A DNA stretch of 59,936 nt from Fulvivirga sp. (GTDB lineage: Bacteria > Bacteroidota > Bacteroidia > Cytophagales > Cyclobacteriaceae), in NCBI GenBank assembly GCA_028280565.1, contig JANQLQ010000132.1, positions 1 to 59,936 on the forward strand, in the 5' to 3' direction. Positions 35,812 through 43,704 of the stretch are shown here, piece after piece (position 1 is the first letter of the stretch; the number at the start of each line of letters is the position of its first letter). The translations under genes and the position numbers were made by a program. A model generated the notes under the pieces. It had not been told where the DNA came from. It was given only the letters and a program-made list of their open reading frames with translations, and did not search any database.

Positions 35812-35934
35812 TTAGCAACAACAGCAACAACAACACGCTAGCAGGGAAGACCCCTTGCCATCCACACCCCATTGGGCATTAAAAAAATACTGCGATTCGA
35901 AATTTGTGTTGAAGATGTTCTTGTAATTGATCAT
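35812..35934 (-). CDS. Poly-cysteine leader peptide (40 residues, seven terminal Cys)
   Basis: An ORF of 40 codons with ATG at 35934. Its last seven sense codons are all cysteine (TGT or TGC, 35835-35815), directly followed by TAA. It starts ten bases beyond the 3' strand of helix P1 of the SAM-I riboswitch, so SAM binding could hide its start site. It ends 100 bases before the ferredoxin start. The codon run is what a tRNA-Cys-sensing leader would need. Only a weak six-pair hairpin (35756-35772) and no convincing T tract follow, so control may be translational, or use a less canonical terminator. A chance run of seven Cys codons just before a stop, in a sulfur operon, is very unlikely. Confidence 0.78.
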   Translation of the reverse strand: MINYKNIFNTNFESQYFFNAQWGVDGKGSSLLACCCCCCC

Positions 35935-35943
35935 AGCAATTCA

Positions 35944-36060
35944 ATTTATATTCTCCTTCCGAATTCCATCGGACTGGATCAGGAAGTAGCACCTTTTCAT
36001 CAGTATCGAGAGGTTGCTAGCGCTTCTTAGAGCCTGATCTCTCCACGCTTCTTTATAAAT
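35944..36060 (-). promoter_or_regulatory. SAM-I (S-box) riboswitch
   Basis: Read on the minus strand: P1 ATTTATA (36060-36054) pairs with TATAAAT (35950-35944). P2 uses AGCG/CGCT with a kink-turn-like GGAGAGATCAGGCTC. The conserved GCAACC is at 36017-36012, P3 is closed by ACCT/AGGT, the signature AAGGTGCTA is at 35995-35987, and P4 is CTTCC...GGAAG with inner CCA/TGG. Sequence and helices match the SAM-I aptamer. It would switch off the ferredoxin-metZ part of the operon when SAM is high. The promoter should lie just beyond 36060 but no clear consensus is visible. Confidence 0.88.
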
Positions 36061-36279
36061 CAATTGCCTTAAGGAAATGCTTAAAAGCAAATGATGATAC
36101 AATAGTTGTAATAAAATACGGCTTTTGCAAAAATTAGGTTCAAAAAAATTTATCGAAACCGTTTTCAGTCGGCTATGCGACCATTTTTTTTAAACCGTAT
36201 CTAAAGAAAGTTGAACTTTCCAAGGTATGCAAAATGCCTGCTAAGTCTCCAGCTATTCCCATAGTTCGGCATGACAGCT

Positions 36280-36960
36280 TGATGTCCATCGTCACTCCGA
36301 GTGGTACCATTTTCAAGAAAATGCTTGGAGTTGAAATGACAAAAACGGGAAAAATAATCGTCACAGCAAGTGGTACCATTTTCACGAAAATGCTTGGAGT
36401 GGAGATGACAGGCAAAAAAACGGATCGTCTTGGCGAGGCTGGCGGTGAGGGTGCTGGGGGCTACGAAGCCATCCCCACAACAGGTGAGTCCGCTACACTG
36501 CTTACGAGCGTTAATAGTCGGGGGATCGCTTCACGCAAGCCCATGAACCCGCCCGCTGGGTTCGCGATGACGAAAAATGATAGTTTTTTAAGCTTGTTAT
36601 ACCCAAAAATGGATTTTGTAAAATTTTGATTTTCATCACTTTAAAAAAGTATGTCATAGGTAGGCTGGCAATGCCAGTGCAAGGGCTACGGAGCCATCCC
36701 CTCCAAACCAGGCCTAGGTTCGCAATGACGATAAGAACAAGGTTGTCATAGGTAGGCTGGCGCGGGCCGTGGGTGGGTTACGAAGCTGCCCCCTGTTGTA
36801 GTGCCCTGGGCACACTCCATTTTGCGTTTGACGAGTAGGGGATCGCTTCACGCCTTGCCAAAGCCAACACACTGCGTTCGCGAGAACGAAAGAACAAAAT
36901 ACGTCATGGGTAGTGGTACCATTTTCAAGAAAATGTAATAACTCGCAAGGACAGGTAAAA
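36280..36960 (+). repeat. Intergenic repeat family A, clustered copies 3-5
   Basis: Three cores GGTACCATTTTC-nn-GAAAATG at about 36302, 36373 and 36915, mixed with the GC-rich module GGCGAGGCTGGCGGTGAGGG (from 36431) and its relatives ending in GGTTCGCGATGACGA. Bases 36421-36512 are nearly identical to the reverse of 1-92. Apparent 131- and 80-codon frames here merely translate the repeats. Bases 36061-36279 before this and 36961-37167 after it hold no gene. Confidence 0.82.
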
Positions 36961-37167
36961 CTTTTTATCAGGACCTGTTTAAATATTCTTATCCCAAACC
37001 AAGCACCAGGTATCCATACCTTTACTCAAGACTAAAGACTCACGACTCACTACTAATAGTCCACTTACTCGATCCGTTTACCAAACTATATCCCTACCTG
37101 TCAAATAAATCTTAACCGGATAATTTTCTTGGAGCAACTTCGCAGCAAACATAAAATACAAGCAACC

Positions 37168-39633
37168 ATGAAGATATGTACTTTTCTTGTTGCCTTGATC
37201 TTGTGCTCGACAGTTTCCACCGGTTGGGCACAAAAAAAGAAAAAAGGCAAAAAAGATCCCGCAGCGACGGAGGAACCCAAGACTAAGAAGAATGGGAACG
37301 GGATAAAACCTTACAAACAAGTGATCACGGACGAAGCCGTCACAGACGATGGGCTGTTTACTGTACACAAGGTCAATGATAAATATTATTTCGAGATCCC
37401 GGACTCGTTGATGGGCCGGGAAATATTGGTAATCAGTCGTATTTCAGGCACTATTGACGGGTTCAATTTCGGGGGAGCCGGGATGAAAGCCCGCGGGCAG
37501 CAAGTATGGAGGTGGCAAAAGAAGGACAACCAATTGCTCCTGCGGTCCGTCTCCCACAACAGCGTGGCCAGCGAGGATAAACCTATTTATGAATCGGTTA
37601 GGAACAACAATTTCGAGCCCGTAGTGATGACGTTTGACCTTAAGACGTATGGTAAAGATTCTTCTTATGTGATACAGGTGAACGATCTATTTGCTACAGA
37701 TGTACCTATGATCGGGCCCTTGCGCGACAGCCAGCGAAAAGATTTCCAGGTGAAAGGACTGGATAAGAAACGTAGCCTTATTATGTGGTCTAAGAGCTTC
37801 CCGCTAAATACGGAGGTACGCCATATCCTTACTTACAATGCCTCTAAGCTGCCTTCCAATCGAAATACGGGTACGCTTTCCATAGAAATGAACCAGTCCA
37901 TGGTGTTATTACCCAAAGAGCCGATGTCTCCGCGGCTGTACGATCGCAGGGTAGGTTTTTTCAGCGTATCGAAGATCGACTACGGTATGGATGAGCAGAA
38001 GGCCACCCGGCGGCAGTATATCACCCGCTGGAAGTTGGAACCCAAAGACATGGAGGCCTTTAAAAGAGGGGAGCTAGTGGAGCCTGTGAAGCCTATTGTC
38101 TACTACATCGATCCTGCTACGCCGGTGAAATGGAGAAAATACCTAAAGCAGGGCGTAGACGATTGGCGGGCAGCCTTCGAGGAAGCGGGCTTTAAGAATG
38201 CCATTATGGCCAAAGATCCGCCGAGTAAAGAAGAAGACCCGGATTGGAGCCCGGAAGATGTGCGTTACTCGGTGATCCGTTACACGGCTAACCCCATTCA
38301 GAATGCACAAGGCCCGCACGTACACGATCCAAGATCAGGAGAGATCATCGAAAGTGACATTATCTGGTACCATAATGTCATGAATTTACTGCGGAACTGG
38401 TTCTTTGTACAAACCGCCGCAGTGAACGAAGATGCACGGGGAGTAAAATTCGACGATGACGTGATGGGGCGGCTGATACGTTTTGTATCAGCACACGAGG
38501 TAGGACACACTTTGGGCTTCCCGCATAACATGGGGGCCAGCTTTTCCTATCCCGTAGATTCCTTGCGGTCCGCAACATTTACTCGGACGATGGGTACCGC
38601 TCCTTCTATCATGGATTATGCCCGCTTTAACTATGTGGCCCAGCCTGGCGATGGCGCAGCGTTATTTCCTGACATAGGCATCTATGATAAATGGGTGGTG
38701 AAATGGGGGTATTCTCCGTTACCGAATGCCCAAGGACCAGATGAAGAAAAGAAAATCTTGGATCAATGGATCAAAGAAAGGGCCAATGATCCTATATATT
38801 GGTATGGCAGGCAGGCATTCAACCCAATAGACCCCAGGGCACAGACCGAAGATTTGGGTGACGATGCCATGAAAGCCAGTGACTATGGCATCGCCAATTT
38901 AAAAAGGATCATCCCTAACCTTGTGAACTGGACCAACGAAAACGGCAAAAACTACGATGACCTGGAGGAACTGTACGGGCAGGTGCTAGGTCAATGGAAC
39001 CGGTACAATGGCCATGTCAAATCCAACATCGGGGGGTTATACGAAACACACAAGACGTATGATCAACAAGGTATAGTTTACCAGTACGTTCCTAAAGATG
39101 TACAGCAAAAAGCCATGAATTGGATGCTCAAAGAGACCTTTTCCACGCCTACCTGGATGCTGAACGAGGATGTTCTTAACCGGATCGAGGGAGCCGGCAC
39201 GGTAGAAAGAATACGGTCACTGCAAGTGCGTGCACTTAACCAAGTGCTGGACCAAGGCCGCCTGGCCCGCTTGATAGAGGCGGAAGCTAAGTTGGGGAGT
39301 GCCACTTATACGCCTATAGAAATGATGCAAGACCTAAGGAATGGCCTATGGTCAGAATTAAGAAGGGGCAACCGGGTAGATACGTACAGGAGAAATCTCC
39401 AGAGGGCTTATATCGAAAGGATGCACCATTTTATGACCGAAGAGCAAAAGAACAGCTTTGGCAATACTAAAGTAGACGTAAGCCAGTCGGACATCAGGCC
39501 GCTGGTACGCGCCGAGCTGAAAGCCCTGCGCACACAGGTCCGCAATGGCCTAGGGCGAACATCAGACAGGATGACGAGGTATCACTTGGAAGACGCCATC
39601 GAAAGGATCGATCTTATTCTTGATCCAAAGTAA
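37168..39633 (+). CDS. Secreted zinc-dependent metalloprotease (DUF5117/DUF5118 type)
   Basis: 821 residues from the Met at 37168; 13 upstream codons lack signal-peptide character. The signal peptide (MKICTFLVALILCSTVSTGWAQ) is followed by a Lys-rich stretch KKKKGKKDP. A DUF5118/DUF5117-like beta-rich part lies at about 40-270. The zincin region has HEVGHTLGFPHN at about residue 442, supplying three His ligands and the catalytic Glu, and SIMDYARFNYVAQPGD as the Met-turn. A long helical C-terminal part follows. Family members are periplasmic or outer-membrane proteases of Bacteroidota with unknown substrates. It is monocistronic, between repeat arrays. Confidence 0.93.
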   Translation: MKICTFLVALILCSTVSTGWAQKKKKGKKDPAATEEPKTKKNGNGIKPYKQVITDEAVTDDGLFTVHKVNDKYYFEIPDSLMGREILVISRISGTIDGFNFGGAGMKARGQQVWRWQKKDNQLLLRSVSHNSVASEDKPIYESVRNNNFEPVVMTFDLKTYGKDSSYVIQVNDLFATDVPMIGPLRDSQRKDFQVKGLDKKRSLIMWSKSFPLNTEVRHILTYNASKLPSNRNTGTLSIEMNQSMVLLPKEPMSPRLYDRRVGFFSVSKIDYGMDEQKATRRQYITRWKLEPKDMEAFKRGELVEPVKPIVYYIDPATPVKWRKYLKQGVDDWRAAFEEAGFKNAIMAKDPPSKEEDPDWSPEDVRYSVIRYTANPIQNAQGPHVHDPRSGEIIESDIIWYHNVMNLLRNWFFVQTAAVNEDARGVKFDDDVMGRLIRFVSAHEVGHTLGFPHNMGASFSYPVDSLRSATFTRTMGTAPSIMDYARFNYVAQPGDGAALFPDIGIYDKWVVKWGYSPLPNAQGPDEEKKILDQWIKERANDPIYWYGRQAFNPIDPRAQTEDLGDDAMKASDYGIANLKRIIPNLVNWTNENGKNYDDLEELYGQVLGQWNRYNGHVKSNIGGLYETHKTYDQQGIVYQYVPKDVQQKAMNWMLKETFSTPTWMLNEDVLNRIEGAGTVERIRSLQVRALNQVLDQGRLARLIEAEAKLGSATYTPIEMMQDLRNGLWSELRRGNRVDTYRRNLQRAYIERMHHFMTEEQKNSFGNTKVDVSQSDIRPLVRAELKALRTQVRNGLGRTSDRMTRYHLEDAIERIDLILDPK

Positions 39634-39699
39634 CCTGTTTGGCTTAGGAACCCATCCGATCGCCTATCAAAATGGTTCTTGACAACTCGTAATCCCAAA

Positions 39700-39730
39700 G
39701 ACACAGGAAGGCTTAATGCCTTCCTGTGTC
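39700..39730. terminator. Strong hairpin after the metalloprotease gene
   Basis: GACACAGGAAGGC (39700-39712) pairs perfectly with GCCTTCCTGTGTC (39718-39730) around a TTAAT loop. It lies 67 bases after the stop. There is no T tract, so it may protect the mRNA 3' end rather than terminate by itself. Confidence 0.55.
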
Positions 39731-39862
39731 CCTGAGTTGTAGATAAAAATCAAATTCCCAGCCGATTATAGTATGATCATGGGTCACAAACGAGAACGCC
39801 CGGATTACAAATCCTATTGCTCGATAAGTAGGCATTACGCTGCGCTAAATGCACACTAGGTA

Positions 39863-40072
39863 AAATTCAAGTGGCGCATGGAGGGGGACCTCCAAGAACA
39901 GCACAGCACGTTTGAGGTCTGTGGGTAACCGGCCTATAGCCGCTGGACAGTGCGTTTTGCGGGGAAAATGGGCTTGGTTGCTGGCGCTCTTTTCTTTTGT
40001 TTCGTTTTCTTTTGGGCGCGCAAAAGAAGAGACAATGCTTTCTCCCCAAGCTTCATAGCGAAGCCTTTCCAT
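39863..40072 (+). repeat. Intergenic repeat family C, copy 1
   Basis: Begins AAATTCAAGTGGCGCATGG, with a GGAGG-GGGA-CCTCC hairpin at about 39880-39894, runs through GCGGGGAAAATGGGCTT and ends in CTTTTCTTTTGTTTCG and a TTTTCTTTTG...CAAAAGAA hairpin. The first 140 bases recur at 59794-59936. Short frames on the minus strand through it (for example 39845-40072) are Cys/Pro/Arg-rich artefacts of the repeat. Confidence 0.8.
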
Positions 40073-40570
40073 TCATTTTACTGAAAACTCTGTGTAGGTA
40101 TAATACTTCTCTCCTTGCAGGTCAATCGTGTAATCGGTAAAGTATCTGCCGGGATGTAAACTCCCATTTTCGGGATTATCGTACCATGCGGCGCCTGCTG
40201 AATATTCAAAATCACGGGACGGTATAGGACATTGTAGGTTAGCTGTCGCGCAAAACACTTCACCGAGAACGGGCCTACCTACAAAAATAGGAGCCTTTTG
40301 TTTGCTTTTCCTATACACCCTAAGAAAGGTGGGATCTTGAATTGGAGCACAAAGATCATAGCAGGGTACCACTATTTCCTCTCCCGTATGGTTGGTCACT
40401 TTAAGCATGAACTGCACGTTAGCGCCAGTACTAAATTCGTTCCGTTCATTCCGTTCTTCATCTAACGTTACCAACTCAATTCCCAAGCGCCTTGTTTCAT
40501 CTTCGTTACATCCTAACGATATCAATACTAAAAATGTAAGCAAGAAATAGTGTACTCTACACTTCATCAT
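40073..40570 (-). CDS. Hypothetical lipoprotein
   Basis: About 166 residues from the tandem ATGs at 40570/40567; a longer frame to 40630 has no signal-like start. The lipoprotein signal HYFLLTFLVLISLGC is followed by an all-beta domain (GIELVTLDEERNER, VQFMLKVTNHTGEEIVVPC, RYFTDYTIDL, YYTYTEFSV). The strand order resembles an Ig-like fold. Four cysteines beyond the lipobox (PCYDLC, VFCATANLQC) could form disulfides. No known family is recognised. It is a single gene between repeats C and B. Confidence 0.65.
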   Translation of the reverse strand: MMKCRVHYFLLTFLVLISLGCNEDETRRLGIELVTLDEERNERNEFSTGANVQFMLKVTNHTGEEIVVPCYDLCAPIQDPTFLRVYRKSKQKAPIFVGRPVLGEVFCATANLQCPIPSRDFEYSAGAAWYDNPENGSLHPGRYFTDYTIDLQGEKYYTYTEFSVK

Positions 40571-40680
40571 AGTGGACTTGATGTTATTTTTATAATAACC
40601 TCGTATCAATAAGACCCCATCAACTACCATTCCGTTGTAATGGGTTGGGCCTCATGCTACTTTTCAGGTTCAATTATTTG

Positions 40681-41070
40681 ACAGACAGGAAGTTAACAAT
40701 AAGAGAGCCCGTTGGATATCCTCATCAAAAACAAAAAACCTTCTTTATCGTCATTCTGCCAGCCTTGCAGGGTCAGCTATGCGCGAGAGCAAGAATCTGC
40801 TGGGTCGTTAACTGTAAAGGTTCTCTTTGTGAGTATGCCGGGTTCCTGTTCAACGACTTCACTGATTCCTTGTCGCGCGCATCCGTACACTAAGACCGCG
40901 AAGAATGATGATGTTAGAAAGTAAGGAATGACGTTCTTAGGTATGGGTGTTGGATGGATTTAGAACAGGAGGTTATCGTCAATCCTTTGTAGCTAGCTGG
41001 CACCTGGGAAAAGTAAAATCCTCACTACCCATTACTTAAATCTGAAAAAGTAGCAATAGTGTTAAGTTAA
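40681..41070 (+). repeat. Intergenic repeat family B, copy 1
   Basis: About 390 bases related throughout to 48949-49375, sharing GAGCCCGTTGGATATCCTCA, GCCTTGCAGGGT, GTCGTT, GATTCCTTGTC and GACGTTCTTAGGTA. Inside, GCGAGAGCAAGAATCTGCTG is mirrored by ACTGATTCCTTGTCGCGC, so the transcript could fold into a long hairpin. No gene is seen from here to 41316; 41071-41316 has only AT-rich unique sequence. Confidence 0.8.
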
Positions 41071-41316
41071 CCTCAAATGACGTATCGGGTACAGGGTGGT
41101 CAATGTTTGAGGTATTGATCAGTTAGCAGTAGGCAAAAAAAAGGGTTACCGATTGCCAACTGCCGACTTTAAGAACGGGATTAGAAAAAATAGCTGACCG
41201 TCCAATTATACTTAACTTAAACACTGAGAGCTAACTACTAAAGCGTAAAAAGCGAACTCTTAATGTCAAAGAATTGCAATTCCTAACATTATAGGAACTT
41301 TCATCCGACAGCAGTC

Positions 41317-42195
41317 TCAGTCGAAAAGCCCGGAGCTCAAATAGCGATCTCCACGGTCACAAACGATGAACACAATCACCCCTGTCTCCAGGCTACTCGC
41401 CACTTGCAAGGCTGCCGTTAGGGCACCGCCACTGCTCATACCGGACATGATCACCTCCTCTTTTGCTAGCTTCCTTGCCATTTCGCGGGCTTGGTCTTCG
41501 CTCACGTCAATGGTACGATCCACGCGACTGGCTTCAAAGATCTTGGGTAAAAATTCCGGTGACCATCGTCTTATGCCCGGTATCCTGGAGCCTTCGGTGG
41601 GTTGCGTCCCCACGATCTGTACGTCTGTGTTCTTCTCTTTCAAATAGCGGGATACACCCATGATGGTTCCTGTCGTACCCATAGCAGAAACGAAATGTGT
41701 GATCTTACCAGCGGTATCCCTCCATATTTCGGGGCCAGTGGTTCGATAGTGCATCTTATAGTTATCAGGGTTAGCGAATTGGTTAAGCATAAAATATCCC
41801 TTATGGTTTGCCATTTCCTCTGCCAGTTCCCTAGAATATTCGATCGTCCTATCTCCCGGGGTCAAAATCACCTCGGCACCGTAAGCTTGCATGGCTTGTC
41901 TTCTTTCCACTGTGGCCGTCTCGGGCATCAGCAAGGTCATATTCAAGCCCATGGACTGGGCGATCATCGCTAGTGCAATCCCGGTATTTCCGCTGGTGGC
42001 CTCCACGAGCCTATCGCCTGGCCGGATCTCTCCCCGGTCCATAGCCGCTTTGATCATGCCATAGGCTGCACGGTCTTTTACGCTACCCCCGGGGTTTTGA
42101 CCTTCCAGTTTGCCGTAAATGGTCACATTTTTATAAGGATTGAGCTTTTGTATCTCTACAAGCGGCGTATTGCCGATCAAATCAAAAATAGTCAT
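41317..42195 (-). CDS. cysM: Cysteine synthase B
   Basis: 292 residues of the fold-type II PLP family. The PLP lysine is Lys40 in NPGGSVKDRA. The substrate loop is EATSGNTGIALAMIA, the phosphate-binding glycines are AMGTTGTIMGVS, and the C-terminal serine motif is GMSSGGAL. It makes cysteine from O-acetylserine and sulfide. Its length and the loop sequence RIPGIRRWSPEFLPKIF favour CysM over CysK. It follows cysE by five bases, so O-acetylserine production and use are co-transcribed. Confidence 0.93.
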   Translation of the reverse strand: MTIFDLIGNTPLVEIQKLNPYKNVTIYGKLEGQNPGGSVKDRAAYGMIKAAMDRGEIRPGDRLVEATSGNTGIALAMIAQSMGLNMTLLMPETATVERRQAMQAYGAEVILTPGDRTIEYSRELAEEMANHKGYFMLNQFANPDNYKMHYRTTGPEIWRDTAGKITHFVSAMGTTGTIMGVSRYLKEKNTDVQIVGTQPTEGSRIPGIRRWSPEFLPKIFEASRVDRTIDVSEDQAREMARKLAKEEVIMSGMSSGGALTAALQVASSLETGVIVFIVCDRGDRYLSSGLFD

Positions 42196-42200
42196 ATATA

Positions 42201-43016
42201 TTACTTAATGATGATCAAGTCGGGGGATTCTCCCTCTTGGTGCAGGCTGACTTGATAATAAACTTTAGAATGGGGAGGTACGCTGCGTGTAAGCCACACA
42301 TTACCGCCGATCACGGAAGAACTCCCGATCGTGGTATTTCCTCCTAAAATCGTAGCGCCAGCGTAGATCACCACGTGATCCTCAATGGTAGGGTGTCGTT
42401 TGGTTTCCGCATCATGTTTATCCACGCTCAATGCTCCTAGGGTGACACCTTGATAAATCTTAACATGATCACCAATGATGGTAGTTTCACCAATGACCAC
42501 ACCTGTGCCGTGATCGATGCAGAAATGTTCACCGATCTGTGCCCCCGGGTGAATGTCAATCCCTGTCCTACTGTGGGCATGTTCGGTGATCGAGCGAGTA
42601 ATGTTCATCACACCAAGTTCATGGAGCCTATGGGCTACGCGATAAGCTGCTATGGCGTAAAATCCCGGGTAAGAACGGATCACCTCCTCGCGGGTCTTAG
42701 CAGCAGGGTCGCCTTCATACGTGGCCTGGATATCTTTTTGAAGTCCTTCATAGAGATAGGGAATGAAACCAAAAAAATCTTGGGTAACCTTTTTCAGGTC
42801 TGTTTCCCTTTCTTCCTTTAATAAGCCATCCAATTGGACTTTGAGTTGGTCAAAACCATTTTCCAATTTTTCCACGTTTGTAATGGGACGACTGGCAAAG
42901 TTAGGGAAGAGTAATCCTAGCAATGTCTCAAAAAAGTCGATCACCTCCTCTGATCGAGGGCACTTGTCACATTCTTGGTGGGCGTGGTAAATCTTATCTA
43001 AAAACGACCTGTTCAT
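42201..43016 (-). CDS. cysE: Serine O-acetyltransferase
   Basis: 271 residues from the ATG at 43016; the frame can be extended to a TTG at 43028, which is less likely. The N-terminal part is helical with a CDKC pair near its start, and the C-terminal left-handed beta-helix of hexapeptide repeats carries the acetyltransferase signature GIDIHPGAQIGEHFCIDHGTG-like region, then GVVIGETTIIGDHVKIYQGV. It acetylates serine with acetyl-CoA for CysM. The C-terminal ISL-type tail that mediates feedback inhibition is not obvious. The 5' leader is full of hairpins (43040-43096). Confidence 0.93.
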   Translation of the reverse strand: MNRSFLDKIYHAHQECDKCPRSEEVIDFFETLLGLLFPNFASRPITNVEKLENGFDQLKVQLDGLLKEERETDLKKVTQDFFGFIPYLYEGLQKDIQATYEGDPAAKTREEVIRSYPGFYAIAAYRVAHRLHELGVMNITRSITEHAHSRTGIDIHPGAQIGEHFCIDHGTGVVIGETTIIGDHVKIYQGVTLGALSVDKHDAETKRHPTIEDHVVIYAGATILGGNTTIGSSSVIGGNVWLTRSVPPHSKVYYQVSLHQEGESPDLIIIK

Positions 43017-43039
43017 AGGTTCTATCAAACGAATCCTAA

Positions 43040-43096
43040 GGTGAGAATGTTCACCGGAAAGAGCAAAGACTTTGCGGTTATTCTAAAAAAATAACC
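43040..43096 (-). promoter_or_regulatory. Three consecutive hairpins upstream of cysE
   Basis: In transcript order: GGTTATT/AATAACC (43096-43076), GCAAAG/CTTTGC (43075-43063) and GGTGA/TCACC (43055-43040). They fill the space just before the cysE start codon. None is followed by a T tract. They may regulate translation or merely be chance folds; no cysteine-rich leader ORF is present here. Confidence 0.4.
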
Positions 43097-43229
43097 CATC
43101 ACCCCTTTCCCCGGGCTATCTACAAGACAGGCCGTTTTTTTGTCCCGGGGGGAATAACAAAAAGATCACTTTACCGCTTGGAGAGGCCCATGCCGGGAAT
43201 AACTCCTTGGCTTTGAGCGCTGAAGCAGA

Positions 43230-43667
43230 TCAATGCGGAACGTCAAAGCGAGCCTCCACTTCTATTTCCACCAAAGCAGTGGGCGAAAACAACCGCTCGA
43301 TCTGTACCCACGTGGCTGCCGGTGTATTTCCATCGTAAAATGCCATCCTCGGGGCATTACTGGTTTTCATGGCCTCAATATCCTTGGTGTAGAGCACTTC
43401 CCTAACTACATCTGAAGAGGTCAAGCCATAAGCTTCCAGGGTTTTCGTAATTCTTTCATATATGCCTTTTACCTGCTCTTCCATTGTGGCACCTCTCGAC
43501 ACTGTTCCGGATACATAAAGCGTATTCCCTACTTTCCTGCCTTGGGCATAGCCCCAATCTATTTCTCCCTTGCCGAAATGAAACACACCATCCGGTGAAA
43601 CTTCTTGGGCACTGGATGTATATGCCAAGAGAATAAAAATTAGTAAAGGTATTAGTCTTGTGATCAT
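43230..43667 (-). CDS. RidA-family protein, exported
   Basis: 145 residues. A signal peptide (MITRLIPLLIFILLAYTSSAQ) precedes a complete RidA/YjgF domain with VGNTLYVSGTVSRG, MEEQVKGIYERITKTLEAYGL and the C-terminal ALVEIEVEARF motif. Classical RidA proteins hydrolyse reactive enamines from PLP enzymes in the cytoplasm. This one appears to be periplasmic, and the usual catalytic arginine near PAATWVQIERL is not obvious, so its activity may differ. Its stop lies 214 bases upstream of cysE on the same strand. Confidence 0.85.
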   Translation of the reverse strand: MITRLIPLLIFILLAYTSSAQEVSPDGVFHFGKGEIDWGYAQGRKVGNTLYVSGTVSRGATMEEQVKGIYERITKTLEAYGLTSSDVVREVLYTKDIEAMKTSNAPRMAFYDGNTPAATWVQIERLFSPTALVEIEVEARFDVPH

Positions 43668-43704
43668 AGCTGTAAAACTTATTTAGTAAAAATATACTGA
43701 TCTC

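Noticed and set aside
36234-36629. 131-codon open frame
   Set aside because: It translates several copies of repeat family A; the peptide repeats SGTIFxKMLGVEMT and has no start context or domain.
39845-40072. 75- and 60-codon minus-strand frames
   Set aside because: They lie wholly in repeat C and give Cys/Pro/Arg-rich peptides typical of translated non-coding repeats.
40645-40924. Two frames of 70-82 codons
   Set aside because: They fall in repeat B and differ in frame and content between the two repeat copies.
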